From: Hominenteromicrobium mulieris
GTDB lineage: Bacteria > Bacillota > Clostridia > Oscillospirales > Acutalibacteraceae
NCBI GenBank assembly: GCA_021029595.1
Contig: JAJJOY010000003.1
Coordinates: forward strand, 533,691 to 597,690
Reading direction: 5' to 3'
DNA length: 64,000 bases
Position 1 is the stretch's first letter, and each line of letters opens with the position of its first letter. Below the pieces are notes generated by a model. The model saw only the letters and a list, made by a program, of their open reading frames with translations. It was not told the DNA's origin and ran no database searches. Shown in pieces: positions 33,265-42,761 of the stretch. Made by a program: the position numbers and the translations under genes.

Positions 33265-34221
33265 TTATTCATCGTCCTTGCGGAGGCTGTAGCCGAGCTG
33301 CGCAAGCTTCCAGATGACTTCTTCAAGCGACTTGCGGCCCAGGTTTCTGACCTTCATCATGTCTTCTTCGGACTTTGAAACAAGGTCTTCCACCGTGTTG
33401 ATGCCGGCGCGCTTTAAGCAGTTGAAGGAACGGACGGAAAGGTCCAGCTCTTCAATCGTCATCTTGAGCACCTGTGCATCATCGCTGCCGCTCTTCTCTA
33501 CGATGGTATCCATCGCCTTACCCTTTTCGGAAAGGTCAACGAAGAGGTTCAGCTGGTCTGTAAGGATCTTGGCAGCGAGCGACACCGCCTCTTGTGCGGT
33601 AATAACTCCGTTTGTCCATACCTCAAGGGTCAGCTTGTCGAAATCGATGCGCTGGCCTACACGGGCAGGCTCTACGTTAAAGTTAACCTTTAACACCGGT
33701 GTGTAAATAGAATCAACTGCCAATTCACCGATCACGCCCTGCGGCATATTCTGCTTGTTGCGTTCACCGGAAACATAGCCGCGGCCCTCATCGAGCACGA
33801 TCTCCATGTACAGCTTTGCGCCTTCACCAAGCGTTGCAATGTGCAGGTCCGGGTTCAGGATCTCTACTTCGCTGTCGCACTTGATGGAATCTGCCGTTAC
33901 GATGCAGGGGCCTTCAGCAGAAATCTCCACGGTTTTCGGGCCTTCGCAGTGCAACTTGGCAATGAGACCCTTGATGTTCAGAACGATTTCGGTGACATCT
34001 TCCTTAACACCCGGAATGGTGGAGAACTCGTGTACGACGCCGTCGATCTTGATCGACTTCGGGGCTACACCCGGCAGGCTGGAAAGAAGCACACGGCGCA
34101 GGCTGTTGCCCAGCGTAGTGCCGAAGCCGCGCTCCAGCGGCTCTACCATAAACCGGCCGTAAGTGTTATCGTTGGATAATTCCTCGGTCTCTATTCTCGG
34201 TCTTTGTATCATCTCAATCAT
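33265..34221 (-). CDS. rpoA: DNA-directed RNA polymerase alpha subunit
   Basis: The alpha subunit dimerises to start polymerase assembly, and its C-terminal domain contacts UP elements and activators. The start at 34221 ([15 protein letters not shown]) follows AAGGAGG with 7-nt spacing, giving 318 residues. The N-terminal assembly domain has [20 protein letters not shown] and [11 protein letters not shown], and the C-terminal domain (about 245-315) has [20 protein letters not shown] and [11 protein letters not shown]. Its place between rpsD and rplQ is the classical alpha-operon order. Confidence 0.98.
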   Translation of the reverse strand: MIEMIQRPRIETEELSNDNTYGRFMVEPLERGFGTTLGNSLRRVLLSSLPGVAPKSIKIDGVVHEFSTIPGVKEDVTEIVLNIKGLIAKLHCEGPKTVEISAEGPCIVTADSIKCDSEVEILNPDLHIATLGEGAKLYMEIVLDEGRGYVSGERNKQNMPQGVIGELAVDSIYTPVLKVNFNVEPARVGQRIDFDKLTLEVWTNGVITAQEAVSLAAKILTDQLNLFVDLSEKGKAMDTIVEKSGSDDAQVLKMTIEELDLSVRSFNCLKRAGINTVEDLVSKSEEDMMKVRNLGRKSLEEVIWKLAQLGYSLRKDDE

Positions 34222-34289
34222 TTGCGATCCTCCTTTACACATTTGACGTAATTCGTAAAACCCATAAAATAATGTTAAGTTTTACTGGA

Positions 34290-34892
34290 TTACTTGGAGT
34301 ACAACTCAACGATGAGATGCTCTTCTACCTCAAATTCAATGTCGCTGCGCTCCGGCATGCGAAGGATCTTGCCCTCAAGGGCTTCCTTGTTGCGCTCCAT
34401 CCACTCGGGAGTGGTGACGAGCGGTGCGTCTGCGCCGGTGAGCTTGGAGAACTTCACGCTGCTACGGCTAGCTTCACGCACAGCAATGACGTCGCCCGGC
34501 TTCACAAGGTAAGACGGAATGTTGACCTTCTTGCCGTTCACGGTGAAGTGACCGTGGTTGACAAGCTGGCGTGCGTCGCGGCGGGTGGAAGCAAAGCCGA
34601 GACGGAACACGACGTTATCGAGACGACGCTCCAGCAGACGAAGCAGGTTTTCGCCCGTCATGCCGGTCTGACGCTCAGCCATATCAAAATAGCTTGCAAA
34701 CTGGTGCTCCAGAACGCCGTAAATAAACTTCAGTTTCTGCTTCTCCTTGAGCTGAGTTGCATATTCAGACTGCTTTCTGCGCATACCGTTGCCCGGATTG
34801 CGGATGGTGGTCTTCTTGCTGTAACCCATAACGGCCGGAGAAATGCCCAGCGCTTTGCAGCGCTTTGCAATGGGCTGTCTGTTCTTAGCCAT
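34290..34892 (-). CDS. rpsD: 30S ribosomal protein S4
   Basis: S4 nucleates 30S assembly at the 5' domain of 16S rRNA and helps set decoding fidelity. The 200-residue product carries LLRLLERRLDNVVFRLGFAS and the S4 RNA-binding domain RDARQLVNHGHFTVNGKKVN. The N-terminal region (RCKALGISPAVMG) has a single cysteine and lacks the four-Cys zinc knot, so this is the zinc-free form. In E. coli S4 regulates the alpha operon. It lies between rpsK and rpoA. Confidence 0.97.
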   Translation of the reverse strand: MAKNRQPIAKRCKALGISPAVMGYSKKTTIRNPGNGMRRKQSEYATQLKEKQKLKFIYGVLEHQFASYFDMAERQTGMTGENLLRLLERRLDNVVFRLGFASTRRDARQLVNHGHFTVNGKKVNIPSYLVKPGDVIAVREASRSSVKFSKLTGADAPLVTTPEWMERNKEALEGKILRMPERSDIEFEVEEHLIVELYSK

Positions 34893-34913
34893 ATTCTGTA
34901 ACCTCCTAATCTG

Positions 34914-35324
34914 TTATACGCGTCTTCTCTTCGGCGGGCGGCATCCGTTGTGCGGGATCGGCGTTACGTCTTTGATCATGCTGACCTCAAGACCTGCCGA
35001 CTGCAGTGCACGGATAGCGGCTTCACGGCCTGCGCCCGGGCCCTTAACATAGACTTCTACGCTCTTCATGCCATGCTCCATAGCAATCTTAGCCGCGGTC
35101 TCCGCAGCGGTCTGTGCTGCGAACGGCGTGGACTTTCTGGAACCACGGAAACCGAGTTCGCCGGCGCTTGCCCAGGATACCGCATTGCCCTGCGTATCAG
35201 TGATGGTTACGATCGTGTTGTTGAAGGTGGACTGGATATGTGCAGCGCCACGCTCAATATTCTTGCGCTCACGGCGTCTGCGGACTGCGGTTACTGCTTT
35301 CTTTCCGCCTTTTGTAGCTGCCAT
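34914..35324 (-). CDS. rpsK: 30S ribosomal protein S11
   Basis: S11 sits on the 30S platform near the Shine-Dalgarno cleft and the E-site mRNA. The 136-residue protein has [60 protein letters not shown] and the C-terminal [18 protein letters not shown]. The basic N-terminal extension ([19 protein letters not shown]) is slightly longer than in E. coli, as in other Clostridia. It lies 16 bp downstream of rpsM. Confidence 0.98.
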   Translation of the reverse strand: MAATKGGKKAVTAVRRRRERKNIERGAAHIQSTFNNTIVTITDTQGNAVSWASAGELGFRGSRKSTPFAAQTAAETAAKIAMEHGMKSVEVYVKGPGAGREAAIRALQSAGLEVSMIKDVTPIPHNGCRPPKRRRV

Positions 35325-35340
35325 TTAAAATCCCTCCCGA

Positions 35341-35709
35341 TTACTTCTTCTTGTTGGCCATGGTCTTTCTCGGACCCTTGCGCGTTCTTGCGTTGGTCTT
35401 AGAGCGCTGGCCTCTTACCGGCAGGCCCTTGCGGTGACGGACACCGCGGTAGCAGCCGATTTCAACGAGTCTCTTGATATCGAACGCAACATTACGGCGG
35501 AGGTCGCCCTCAACGGTGTAGTGGTGGTCGATATATTCTCTCAACTTTGTAGCGTCATCTTCAGAAAGATCTCTTACGCGGATGTCCGGATCAACGCCCG
35601 TAGCAGCGCAGATGTCCGACGCTGTCTTGCGGCCGATGCCGAAGATGTAGGTAAGAGCAATCTCGATTCTTTTGTCTCTGGGTAAATCAATACCAGCAAT
35701 ACGAGCCAT
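35341..35709 (-). CDS. rpsM: 30S ribosomal protein S13
   Basis: S13 contacts the 50S subunit (bridge B1) and the P-site tRNA. The 122-residue product begins [20 protein letters not shown], has [20 protein letters not shown], and ends with the lysine/arginine tail [20 protein letters not shown]. The binding site GGAGGTG lies 8 nt upstream. It is preceded by rpmJ and followed by rpsK. Confidence 0.98.
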   Translation of the reverse strand: MARIAGIDLPRDKRIEIALTYIFGIGRKTASDICAATGVDPDIRVRDLSEDDATKLREYIDHHYTVEGDLRRNVAFDIKRLVEIGCYRGVRHRKGLPVRGQRSKTNARTRKGPRKTMANKKK

Positions 35710-35741
35710 GCTTATTGCACCTCCATAAATATTTCAGAGCC

Positions 35742-35855
35742 TCAGCCCTGGCGCTGCTTGTGCTTCGGGTTTTCACAGATGACCATGACTTTACCCTTGC
35801 GCTTGATGATCTTGCATTTTTCACACATCTTCTTAACAGAAGGTCTGACTTTCAT
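35742..35855 (-). CDS. rpmJ: 50S ribosomal protein L36
   Basis: This 37-codon gene encodes [20 protein letters not shown], then [17 protein letters not shown]. The zinc ligands are Cys11, Cys14, Cys27 and His32, the zinc-containing form of L36. GGAGGG lies just upstream of the ATG at 35855. It sits between infA and rpsM, the standard Gram-positive order. L36 is a small 23S rRNA-binding protein near the GTPase-associated region. Confidence 0.96.
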   Translation of the reverse strand: MKVRPSVKKMCEKCKIIKRKGKVMVICENPKHKQRQG

Positions 35856-35902
35856 TTGTGTGCCCTCCTTATGCGTTGTGGGGTCTTCAAATCTATTTTA
35901 TC

Positions 35903-36121
35903 TTACTTGGAACGCCACGTAATGCGTCCCTTTGTCAGATCGTACGGGCTCATTTCCAGTGTGACCTTATCGCCCGGAAGGATGCGGATGAAATTCATGC
36001 GCAGCTTGCCGGAGATGTGAGCCAGGATCATATGCCCGCCTGGGATCTCTACCTGGAACGTCGCGTTCGGCAGAGCTTCCTTTACGATTCCTTCTACTTC
36101 AATTACGTCCTGCTTTGACAT
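35903..36121 (-). CDS. infA: Translation initiation factor IF-1
   Basis: IF-1 occupies the 30S A site during initiation and assists IF-2 and IF-3. The 72-residue OB-fold protein is exactly the family length: [60 protein letters not shown] and GRITWRSK. It lies 30 bp downstream of the KOW-domain gene and upstream of rpmJ, as in other Firmicutes. Confidence 0.98.
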   Translation of the reverse strand: MSKQDVIEVEGIVKEALPNATFQVEIPGGHMILAHISGKLRMNFIRILPGDKVTLEMSPYDLTKGRITWRSK

Positions 36122-36151
36122 TCTTGTCTCACCAATCCTTACATTTAAATG

Positions 36152-36400
36152 TTACGTTGTGTGCGCTCTGTATGCTGTGAGCGCCGTGCGTATTTGTCGA
36201 TTGGTCGAAAGGCTCTCTTCGCTGAGCACCGTCGCCGTCGGGGCTAAATGCATCAGCTTTTTCTTTTTCGGTGCTTCCATCCTGCGACGTTTGCCGTCTG
36301 CCATGTAGGCATACACGCCGTCCGTTTTCAGCACCACCTGAAAATCGCCTTTATCATGACCTTTAAGCGACCGCATAATCTGTCCGCGTACACAGTCCAT
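36152..36400 (-). CDS. KOW-domain RNA-binding protein (L14e-like)
   Basis: The 82-residue product starts MDCVRGQIMRSLKGHDKGDF (36400), preceded by GAGGTG, which overlaps the map stop region. A KOW-type beta-barrel covers about residues 3-45 (GDFQVVLKTDGVYAYMADGK), followed by a basic RRRMEAPKKKKLMHL segment. Clostridia often carry such a gene between map and infA; it resembles archaeal/eukaryotic L14e and is thought to bind ribosomal RNA, but its role is not established. Confidence 0.85.
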   Translation of the reverse strand: MDCVRGQIMRSLKGHDKGDFQVVLKTDGVYAYMADGKRRRMEAPKKKKLMHLAPTATVLSEESLSTNRQIRTALTAYRAHTT

Positions 36401-36408
36401 CTGACACC

Positions 36409-37161
36409 TCAATCCAGTGATGTGAGAATCACAGGGCCGTCGGGTGTAATGGCTATACTGTGTTCAAAGTGGGCGGCAAGCTTGCCGTCCTTCGTCACGG
36501 TGGTCCAGCCGTCTTTGAGAATTTTAACCTCGCAGCTGCCCTGCGTGACCATGGGCTCGATCGCGATCGTCATGCCCGGTAACAGGCGTACACCCCTGCC
36601 GGGGGTGCCGTAATTTGGAACACTGGGGTCTTCATGCAGCTTCGCACCTACGCCGTGGCCGACAAATTCCCGTACCACCGAGTAATTGCGAGCTTCGACA
36701 TACTGCTGCACTGCGGAGCCGATATCGCCGATGCGGTTGCCCGGCACAGCCTTTTCAATCGCAAGGAACAGGCTCTCTCGGGTCGCATCCATCAGCTTCT
36801 GTGCTTCTTCGGAAACTTTGCCGCACGGGAAGGTCCATGCGTTGTCTCCGTTGAATCCCTCATAGATTGCGCCAACGTCAATGGAAACGATATCGCCCTC
36901 TTTGAGAATTTCGTGTGCTGAAGGTATGCCGTGGATAACCACATTATTTACCGAAATGCAGGCGCTCGCCGGAAAACCGCCATAACCGAGAAAGCTGGGC
37001 ACGGCGCCCGCCTTCTCGATTGTTCTTCTGACGATCTTGTCCAGTTCGAGTGTAGAAACACCCGGACGGACCGCTTCACCGGCCTTCAGCAATGCTTCCT
37101 GCGAAATCTTTCCCGCGTCACGCATATAACGCAGTTCACGGGTCGTTTTCAGGTTAATCAT
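36409..37161 (-). CDS. map: Methionine aminopeptidase, type I
   Basis: Map removes the initiator methionine from nascent proteins after deformylation. The 250-residue product has the metal ligands in order: SIDVGAIYEGFNGDNAWTF (two Asp), REFVGHGVGAKLHEDPSVPN (His), GMTIAIEPMVTQG (Glu) and EHSIAITPDGPVIL (Glu). HGIPSAHEILKEGDIV carries the substrate His. It starts 2 bp after the adk stop, so translation is coupled. Confidence 0.97.
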   Translation of the reverse strand: MINLKTTRELRYMRDAGKISQEALLKAGEAVRPGVSTLELDKIVRRTIEKAGAVPSFLGYGGFPASACISVNNVVIHGIPSAHEILKEGDIVSIDVGAIYEGFNGDNAWTFPCGKVSEEAQKLMDATRESLFLAIEKAVPGNRIGDIGSAVQQYVEARNYSVVREFVGHGVGAKLHEDPSVPNYGTPGRGVRLLPGMTIAIEPMVTQGSCEVKILKDGWTTVTKDGKLAAHFEHSIAITPDGPVILTSLD

Positions 37162-37163
37162 GC

Positions 37164-37796
37164 TTACGCCTCTAATGCTTTGAGTGTGAGGGCGGTCGTA
37201 TCGGCGACCTCCTCCTGACCTTCTACGATGTGCAGCTTGCCCTGCTTCTCGTAGTATTCCTTTAAGGGCTCGGTCTGCTCGTGATAGACGCGCAGGCGGT
37301 CCTTAACGGTATCCGGGTGGTCATCCTTGCGCTGAACAAGGGTGCCGCCGCAGTTCGTGCAGACGCCTTCCACTGCCGGCTTCTTGTAAAGCAGGTGGTA
37401 GGAAGAGCCGCACTTTTCGCAGACACGGCGTCCGGACATTCTCGTGACGATCTTCTCGTCGGGCACTTCGATATCGATGACCCGATCGATCACAACGCCG
37501 GAAGCGTCCAGAGCCTCGGCCTGCGGAATGGTTCTCGGGAAACCGTCGAGGATAAAACCGTTTTTGCAGTCTTCCTCTGCCAGACGGTCCTTGATGATAC
37601 CGATGACGATCTCATCCGGGACAAGCTGGCCGGCATCCATAAAGGCTTTCGCCTTGAGGCCCATTTCCGTGCCGCTTTTCAGCGCCTCTCTCAGAATATT
37701 GCCCGTAGAAATGGCGGGTATTCCGAGATGTTTGCAGATAACTTCTGCCTGGGTGCCTTTACCGGCACCCGGTGCACCTAAAAGGATCAGCTTCAT
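37164..37796 (-). CDS. adk: Adenylate kinase
   Basis: Adk converts AMP and ATP to two ADP. The P-loop GAPGAGKG is at residues 7-14, [13 protein letters not shown] binds AMP, and the long LID domain carries four zinc-type cysteines (CEKCGSSYH... and CTNCGG), as expected for Gram-positive Adk. At 210 residues the length is normal for the long form. It lies 38 bp downstream of secY in the spc operon order secY-adk-map. Confidence 0.98.
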   Translation of the reverse strand: MKLILLGAPGAGKGTQAEVICKHLGIPAISTGNILREALKSGTEMGLKAKAFMDAGQLVPDEIVIGIIKDRLAEEDCKNGFILDGFPRTIPQAEALDASGVVIDRVIDIEVPDEKIVTRMSGRRVCEKCGSSYHLLYKKPAVEGVCTNCGGTLVQRKDDHPDTVKDRLRVYHEQTEPLKEYYEKQGKLHIVEGQEEVADTTALTLKALEA

Positions 37797-37834
37797 TGTT
37801 CATGACTCCTTTCGTATCTTATGCGCCCGGGGGC

Positions 37835-39142
37835 TTAATCAAGGAAGCCCTTGTAGTGACGCATCATCATCTGAGATTCGATCTGCTTTACAGTCTCCAG
37901 CGCAACGCCGACCATGATGATGACGGACGTGCCGCCCATGGAAAGGCCATACATGCCGGTGAGGTTGCTGTAAAGGATCGGCAGGATCGCAACGAACGCG
38001 AGGAAGATCGCGCCGATGAGCGTTATCTTGGAAAGGATCTTGCTGATGAACTCCGCCGTCGGACGGCCCGGACGGATGCCGGGGATCGTACCGTTATTGG
38101 TGCGGAGGTTGTTCGCCATTTCAATCGGGTTGTACTGGATCGTCATGTAGAAGTAAGCAAACACAACGATGAGCAGCAGGTACAGAACACTGTACAGCCA
38201 GCCGGTGGAGGAGAAGGCATTGAAGAAGCCCTTCCAGAAGCCGGTCGGTTCGCCGACAAAGAGGCGAATGGTGCTCGGAATGGAGAGGATCGCAGACGCG
38301 AAGATGACCGGCATAACACCGCTCATGGTCACTTTGATCGGCAGGAACGTGCTCTGACCGCCGTAAACCTTTCTGCCAACGACCTTCTTAGCATACTGCA
38401 CCGGAATGCGGCGCTCGGAATCGTTCATGAAAACGATGACCCAAATGACCGCGAGGAAAAGGATGATGAACAGCGGTGCAAAGACAAAGTACTTACCGTA
38501 GCTCTCCGGAGACTGCATTGCAGCCGAGAAGTAGCTCCAGATCTGACCCATCGTAACCGGAAGACGTGCGACGATACCGGCAAACAAGATGATGGAAATG
38601 CCGTTGCCTACGCCCTTCTGGTTGATCTGCTCACCCATCCACATGATCAGCGCCGTGCCGGCGGTGAACGTGAGAACAATAATGATTGCAGTAAATACTG
38701 CGGAGAAACCTTCCTTGTACAGGGTAATGTTATTGTTTCTCAGGTAGAAATAATAAGCGGTACCCTGAATGAGGCCGAGACCCACCGTGGTGTATCTCGT
38801 AATGGCAGCAATTTTCTTTCTGCCTTCTTCGCCTTCCTTCGCCATGCGCTCCAAGGCGGGAATCGCCACCGTGAGGAGCTGAATGATGATGGAAGAGTTG
38901 ATGTACGGGGTGATACCCATTGCAAACAGCGTTGCATTTGCGAACGCGCCGCCCGTTAACATATTGATATAACCCAGTGCAGTTTCATTGGCGCTTGCCA
39001 TCAGCGTGTTGAGCGCGGAAACGTTCAGGAACGGTACCGGCACAACAGAGCCGAAACGGAAAGCAATGATGATCAAAAGCGTATACAGGAGTTTCTTACG
39101 GAGATCCGGGATCCTCCAAGCGTTTTTGAGTGTATTAAACAC
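37835..39142 (-). CDS. secY: Protein translocase subunit SecY
   Basis: SecY is the channel of the Sec translocon. The 435-residue protein shows ten hydrophobic segments, with the plug/TM2 region GGAFANATLFAMGITPYINS, the cytoplasmic loops around RRIPVQYAKKVVGRKVYGGQ and the C-terminal GTSVIIMVGVALETVKQIES. The start is a GTG at 39142, directly after the rplO stop codon; GAGGTG inside the end of rplO serves as its binding site, so it is translationally coupled to L15. Confidence 0.97.
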   Translation of the reverse strand: MFNTLKNAWRIPDLRKKLLYTLLIIIAFRFGSVVPVPFLNVSALNTLMASANETALGYINMLTGGAFANATLFAMGITPYINSSIIIQLLTVAIPALERMAKEGEEGRKKIAAITRYTTVGLGLIQGTAYYFYLRNNNITLYKEGFSAVFTAIIIVLTFTAGTALIMWMGEQINQKGVGNGISIILFAGIVARLPVTMGQIWSYFSAAMQSPESYGKYFVFAPLFIILFLAVIWVIVFMNDSERRIPVQYAKKVVGRKVYGGQSTFLPIKVTMSGVMPVIFASAILSIPSTIRLFVGEPTGFWKGFFNAFSSTGWLYSVLYLLLIVVFAYFYMTIQYNPIEMANNLRTNNGTIPGIRPGRPTAEFISKILSKITLIGAIFLAFVAILPILYSNLTGMYGLSMGGTSVIIMVGVALETVKQIESQMMMRHYKGFLD

Positions 39143-39583
39143 TTAGATCACCTCGGCCTTCCCACCTGCAGCCTCAATTTTCGCCTTGGCTGCTTCGGAG
39201 AAAGCGTTAGCCTTAACGGTAACCTTTTTGGTCAGCGCGCCATTGGAAAGAACCTTAACACCGTCGCATGCAGACTTGATGATGCCTGCTTCAACGAGTG
39301 CTGCCTGATCGACGACTGCGCCGTCTTCAAAGGCGTTGAGGGCGTTCAGGTTGATCGCAACGATCTCCTTAGCGAAGATATTGTTGAAACCTCTCTTCGG
39401 GATTCTTCTCTGCAGCGGCATCTGACCGCCTTCAAAACCGGGGCGGAAACCGTGGCCCGCTCTTGCCTTCTGACCTTTGTGGCCCTTACCGGCTGTTTTA
39501 CCGTTGCCGGAGCCATGACCTCTGCCGATGCGCTTTGCGTCCTGCATTGCGCCCGGGGTAGCTCTGAGTTCATTGAGCTTCAT
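39143..39583 (-). CDS. rplO: 50S ribosomal protein L15
   Basis: L15 is a late-assembly 23S rRNA-binding protein. The 146-residue product begins [20 protein letters not shown], followed by the glycine-rich extension [20 protein letters not shown] and [20 protein letters not shown]. The C-terminal globular part ends [20 protein letters not shown]. Its last codons contain the ribosome binding site of secY. Confidence 0.97.
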   Translation of the reverse strand: MKLNELRATPGAMQDAKRIGRGHGSGNGKTAGKGHKGQKARAGHGFRPGFEGGQMPLQRRIPKRGFNNIFAKEIVAINLNALNAFEDGAVVDQAALVEAGIIKSACDGVKVLSNGALTKKVTVKANAFSEAAKAKIEAAGGKAEVI

Positions 39584-39597
39584 TCAAACACACCTCC

Positions 39598-39777
39598 TTA
39601 GCCTTTGATAACCTCGACCAAATGAATGATCTTCTTGATTTTGCCCTCTGTTTGTGCATTATCGGGCTGAGTGGTTGTATCGCCGACCTTATGCAGGCCG
39701 AGCGCCTCGGCGGTTGCAATCTGGGGCTTTTTGCAGCCGATGAGGCTCTTTTTCAACGTAATCTTTACGTCTGCCAT
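39598..39777 (-). CDS. rpmD: 50S ribosomal protein L30
   Basis: The start at 39777 (MADVKITLKKSLIGCKKPQI) is chosen because GGAGGT lies 7 nt upstream and it matches the family N terminus; a longer frame from 39804 does not. The 59-residue protein has the bacterial short form with ATAEALGLHKVGDTTTQPDN and ends KKIIHLVEVIKG. It lies between rpsE and rplO. Confidence 0.96.
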   Translation of the reverse strand: MADVKITLKKSLIGCKKPQIATAEALGLHKVGDTTTQPDNAQTEGKIKKIIHLVEVIKG

Positions 39778-39790
39778 ATTGCAAACCTCC

Positions 39791-40291
39791 TTACAGAATT
39801 TCACTTACGGACTTGCCGCGAACAGCTGCAACCTCTTCTGCGGTTCTCAGCTCGGAGAGACCGGCGAGAGTTGCGCGTACAACGTTACACGGGTTGTTGG
39901 AACGCAGTGCCTTTGTACGGATGTCCTTGATGCCAACGCTTTCAACAACGGCACGAACCGGGCCGCCTGCGATAACGCCGGTACCGGGTGCTGCCGGCTT
40001 TAAGAGAACACGGCCTGCGCCGAATTCGCCGACGATCTCGTGCGGGATGGTGGAGCCGCGCAGAGCAACCTTCTGCAGGTTCTTCTTAGCGTCTTCAATG
40101 CCCTTGCGGATCGCGTCCGGAACTTCGCCGGACTTGCCGATGCCAAAGCCTACGATGCCGTTGCCGTCACCGACAACAACAAGAGCGGCAAACTTAAAGA
40201 TACGGCCGCCTTTAACGGTCTTGGAAACGCGGTTGATAGCAACTACGCGCTCCTTCAGATCGAGTGTGGATGCGTCAATTTTCATAGCCAA
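39791..40291 (-). CDS. rpsE: 30S ribosomal protein S5
   Basis: S5 lies at the mRNA entry channel and affects decoding accuracy. The product has [40 protein letters not shown] and [24 protein letters not shown] start at 40291 (MAMKIDAST..., 166 residues) is preferred: AGGAGG is 9 nt upstream of the TTG, but 15 nt from the in-frame ATG at 40285, and the MAxKIDAS start agrees with other S5 proteins. Confidence 0.96.
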   Translation of the reverse strand: MAMKIDASTLDLKERVVAINRVSKTVKGGRIFKFAALVVVGDGNGIVGFGIGKSGEVPDAIRKGIEDAKKNLQKVALRGSTIPHEIVGEFGAGRVLLKPAAPGTGVIAGGPVRAVVESVGIKDIRTKALRSNNPCNVVRATLAGLSELRTAEEVAAVRGKSVSEIL

Positions 40292-40308
40292 AACAATATT
40301 CCTCCTTC

Positions 40309-40668
40309 TTAGAAGTTGAGGCCGCCCTCGCGGGCGCCGTCGGCCAGCTCTTTGACGCGGCCGTGGAAGATATAGCCGCCGCGGTCGAAGACCACATCGG
40401 TGATACCCTTTTCTGCTGCTCTTTCTGCGATCAGCTTGCCTACTGCGTGTGCTGCTTCTTTGTTTCCGCCGTTGCCGGTAAACGCCTTCTCAACCGAGGA
40501 TGCTGCGCACAGTGTAACACCGTTCACATCATCGATGATCTGAGCGTAAATATGCATATTGGAGCGGAAAACATCGAGGCGCGGTCTTTCCGGTGTGCCG
40601 CTGATCTTGCCGCGAACTCTCTTGTGGCGGCGCAGTCTGGCTACGTTCTTATCTGCCTTACTAACCAT
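40309..40668 (-). CDS. rplR: 50S ribosomal protein L18
   Basis: L18 binds 5S rRNA together with L5 and anchors it in the central protuberance. The 119-residue protein starts [20 protein letters not shown] and has [20 protein letters not shown] and the C-terminal [20 protein letters not shown]. Its length and the rplF-rplR-rpsE order are standard. Confidence 0.97.
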   Translation of the reverse strand: MVSKADKNVARLRRHKRVRGKISGTPERPRLDVFRSNMHIYAQIIDDVNGVTLCAASSVEKAFTGNGGNKEAAHAVGKLIAERAAEKGITDVVFDRGGYIFHGRVKELADGAREGGLNF

Positions 40669-40689
40669 TTTTATCTCACTCCTAACCTA

Positions 40690-41232
40690 TTATTTACCCT
40701 TACCGGTCTTGCCTTCCTTGCGGCGAACAACCTCATCAATGTACTTGATGCCCTTGCCCTTGTACGGCTCCGGCGGTCTCTTCTCGCGGACTTCCGCTGC
40801 GAACTGGCCGACCTTCTGCTTGTCGATGCCATTGATGATGATCTTGTTCGGAGCCGGAACGTCGATCTTGATCTCGTCCGTTTCCGGAACGATGACCTGA
40901 TGCGAGAAACCGAGGTTCATAACCAGGTTTGTGCCCTGCTTCTGAACACGGTAGCCAACACCGTTGACTTCGAGCTCTTTCTTAAAGCCTTCCGTTACAC
41001 CCACGATCATGTTGTGGATAAGGGTACGGGTGAGGCCGTGCAGAGAACGGTTCTCTTTGTCGTCGTTCGGACGTGTAACAACAATCTCAGCGCCCTCCAC
41101 AGCGATGTTCATGCTCGGCTGGAACTTCTGAGTCAGCGTGCCCTTCGGGCCCTTGACCGTTACGCAGCTACCGTCTACCTTAACCTCGACGCCTGCGGGA
41201 ATATTTATCGGTTTTCTTCCAATTCTGGACAT
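40690..41232 (-). CDS. rplF: 50S ribosomal protein L6
   Basis: L6 lies near the factor-binding site and the sarcin-ricin loop. The 180-residue protein begins [20 protein letters not shown] and has two similar domains, the second containing the signature [20 protein letters not shown] near the C terminus. It lies 18 bp downstream of rpsH and has an AGGGAGGTG binding site. Confidence 0.98.
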   Translation of the reverse strand: MSRIGRKPINIPAGVEVKVDGSCVTVKGPKGTLTQKFQPSMNIAVEGAEIVVTRPNDDKENRSLHGLTRTLIHNMIVGVTEGFKKELEVNGVGYRVQKQGTNLVMNLGFSHQVIVPETDEIKIDVPAPNKIIINGIDKQKVGQFAAEVREKRPPEPYKGKGIKYIDEVVRRKEGKTGKGK

Positions 41233-41250
41233 GTTATTGCACCTCCCTGA

Positions 41251-41649
41251 TTACCAAATGAACGCGAGAACTTCGCCGCCGATGTTCATCTTTCTTGCCT
41301 CGCGGTCGGTCATAACGCCCTTAGAGGTGGAGATGACGGCGGTGCCGAGGCCCTTCATGACCTTCGGCAGCTCTGCTGCGTTGGAATAGATGCGGAGACC
41401 CGGCTTGGAGACTCTCTTGAGGCCCTTGATTGCCGGCACGCCGCCTTCAACATACTTCAGTGTTACGGTGATGACGCCCTGTTTGCCGTCCTCGGTAACC
41501 GTAAAGCTCTTGACATAACCTTCGTCAACAAGAATCTGGCAAATAGCCTTCTTCATGTTAGAAGCAGGGATGTCAACAGTGTCATGCTTCGCAGACTGAG
41601 CGTTGCGGATACGGGTAAGCAGGTCAGCGATTGTATCTGTAATCTGCAT
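41251..41649 (-). CDS. rpsH: 30S ribosomal protein S8
   Basis: S8 binds the central domain of 16S rRNA and, in E. coli, represses the spc operon. The 132-residue product begins [20 protein letters not shown] and ends with the signature [20 protein letters not shown] and [11 protein letters not shown]. Its place between rpsN and rplF is standard. Confidence 0.98.
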   Translation of the reverse strand: MQITDTIADLLTRIRNAQSAKHDTVDIPASNMKKAICQILVDEGYVKSFTVTEDGKQGVITVTLKYVEGGVPAIKGLKRVSKPGLRIYSNAAELPKVMKGLGTAVISTSKGVMTDREARKMNIGGEVLAFIW

Positions 41650-41674
41650 GATTTATTAACCTCCTATAAAGCTT

Positions 41675-41860
41675 TTACCAGCTTGCTTTCTTAACACCCG
41701 GGATCTGGCCCTTATAAGCCAGCTCACGGAAGCAGATACGGCAGATGCCGAACTTGCGAAGGTAGGCATGCGGCCTGCCACAGATCTTGCATCTGTTATA
41801 TTCGCGCGTAGAGAACTTCTGCTCTCTCTGCTGCTTGAGTTTCATTGAAGTCTTGGCCAC
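41675..41860 (-). CDS. rpsN: 30S ribosomal protein S14, type Z (zinc)
   Basis: The 61-residue zinc-binding S14 has [20 protein letters not shown], two CxxC pairs holding zinc, and ends [12 protein letters not shown]14 lies in the head of the 30S subunit. Many Firmicutes also have a zinc-free paralogue elsewhere; none is visible here. It lies between rplE and rpsH. Confidence 0.97.
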   Translation of the reverse strand: MAKTSMKLKQQREQKFSTREYNRCKICGRPHAYLRKFGICRICFRELAYKGQIPGVKKASW

Positions 41861-41872
41861 AGTATTCCCTCC

Positions 41873-42412
41873 TTACTTTTCAAACGGAGCGCCCATGAGC
41901 TTCAGGAGCTCGCGGCCCTCTTCATCGGTATTTGCCGTCGTAACGAAGCACACATCCATGCCGCGGACCTTGTCGATCTTATCGTACTCGATCTCAGGGA
42001 AGATGAGCTGCTCTTTGATACCCAGGCTGTAATTGCCTCTGCCGTCGAAGGAGTTGGGGTTGATGCCGCGGAAGTCACGCACGCGCGGAAGCGCTACGTT
42101 GAACAGGCGGTCCATGAACTCCCACATCTTCTCGCCGCGCAGCGTTACCTTAACGCCGATCGGCATGCCTTCACGGAGCTTGAAGTTTGCAACGGACTTC
42201 TTAGCTCTGCAAACGATGGGCTTCTGGCCGGTGATCATCGCGAGGTCGCCGGAAATGGAATCGATGACCTTCGCGTTGTCTTTTGCCTCGCCGGCGCCGA
42301 CATTGATCACAATTTTATCGAGCTTCGGGATCTGCATAACGCTCTTGTAGCCGAACTTCGTCATGAGAGCGGGTGCGACCTCTGCTTTGTAAAAATCATT
42401 CAGTCTTGCCAT
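41873..42412 (-). CDS. rplE: 50S ribosomal protein L5
   Basis: L5 joins 5S rRNA to the central protuberance and contacts P-site tRNA. The 179-residue protein has [20 protein letters not shown], the signature [20 protein letters not shown], and the typical [20 protein letters not shown]. It lies 12 bp upstream of rpsN and 15 bp downstream of rplX. Confidence 0.98.
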   Translation of the reverse strand: MARLNDFYKAEVAPALMTKFGYKSVMQIPKLDKIVINVGAGEAKDNAKVIDSISGDLAMITGQKPIVCRAKKSVANFKLREGMPIGVKVTLRGEKMWEFMDRLFNVALPRVRDFRGINPNSFDGRGNYSLGIKEQLIFPEIEYDKIDKVRGMDVCFVTTANTDEEGRELLKLMGAPFEK

Positions 42413-42427
42413 TTTATTCCCTCCAGA

Positions 42428-42745
42428 TTAAAGCGACTCGCCGCATTTTTTGCAAATGCGCTCTTTTGTGCCATCCTCAAGCACTTTGTGGGTGACACGG
42501 GTCGGCTTGCCGCAGCGGGGGCAAACAACCTGGACCTTGCAGGCGTAGATCGCGGACTCTGCCTTGATGATGCCGCCGGCCTCGCCCATCTTGCGGGGCT
42601 TTACGTGCTTAGAGACAATGTTGGCATTCTCTACGATGACCTTGCCCTCTTTCGGGGAAACAGCCATGATCTTGCCCTTCTTGCCGCGGTCTTTACCGCT
42701 GAGGATAACGACGGTGTCACCGGTTTTAACATGAACTTTACTCAT
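42428..42745 (-). CDS. rplX: 50S ribosomal protein L24 with C-terminal zinc-ribbon-like extension
   Basis: L24 is an assembly initiator at the exit tunnel. The KOW domain is at the N terminus (VHVKTGDTVVILSGKDRGKK), followed by EGKVIVENANIVSKHVKPRK. The C-terminal third contains CPRCGKPTRVTHKVLEDGTK and ERICKKCGESL, two CxxC pairs that look like a zinc ribbon. This variant is found in various bacteria but not in the B. subtilis protein. Length is 105 residues. It lies between rplN and rplE. Confidence 0.97.
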   Translation of the reverse strand: MSKVHVKTGDTVVILSGKDRGKKGKIMAVSPKEGKVIVENANIVSKHVKPRKMGEAGGIIKAESAIYACKVQVVCPRCGKPTRVTHKVLEDGTKERICKKCGESL

Positions 42746-42761
42746 TTCAGGACACCTCCAA

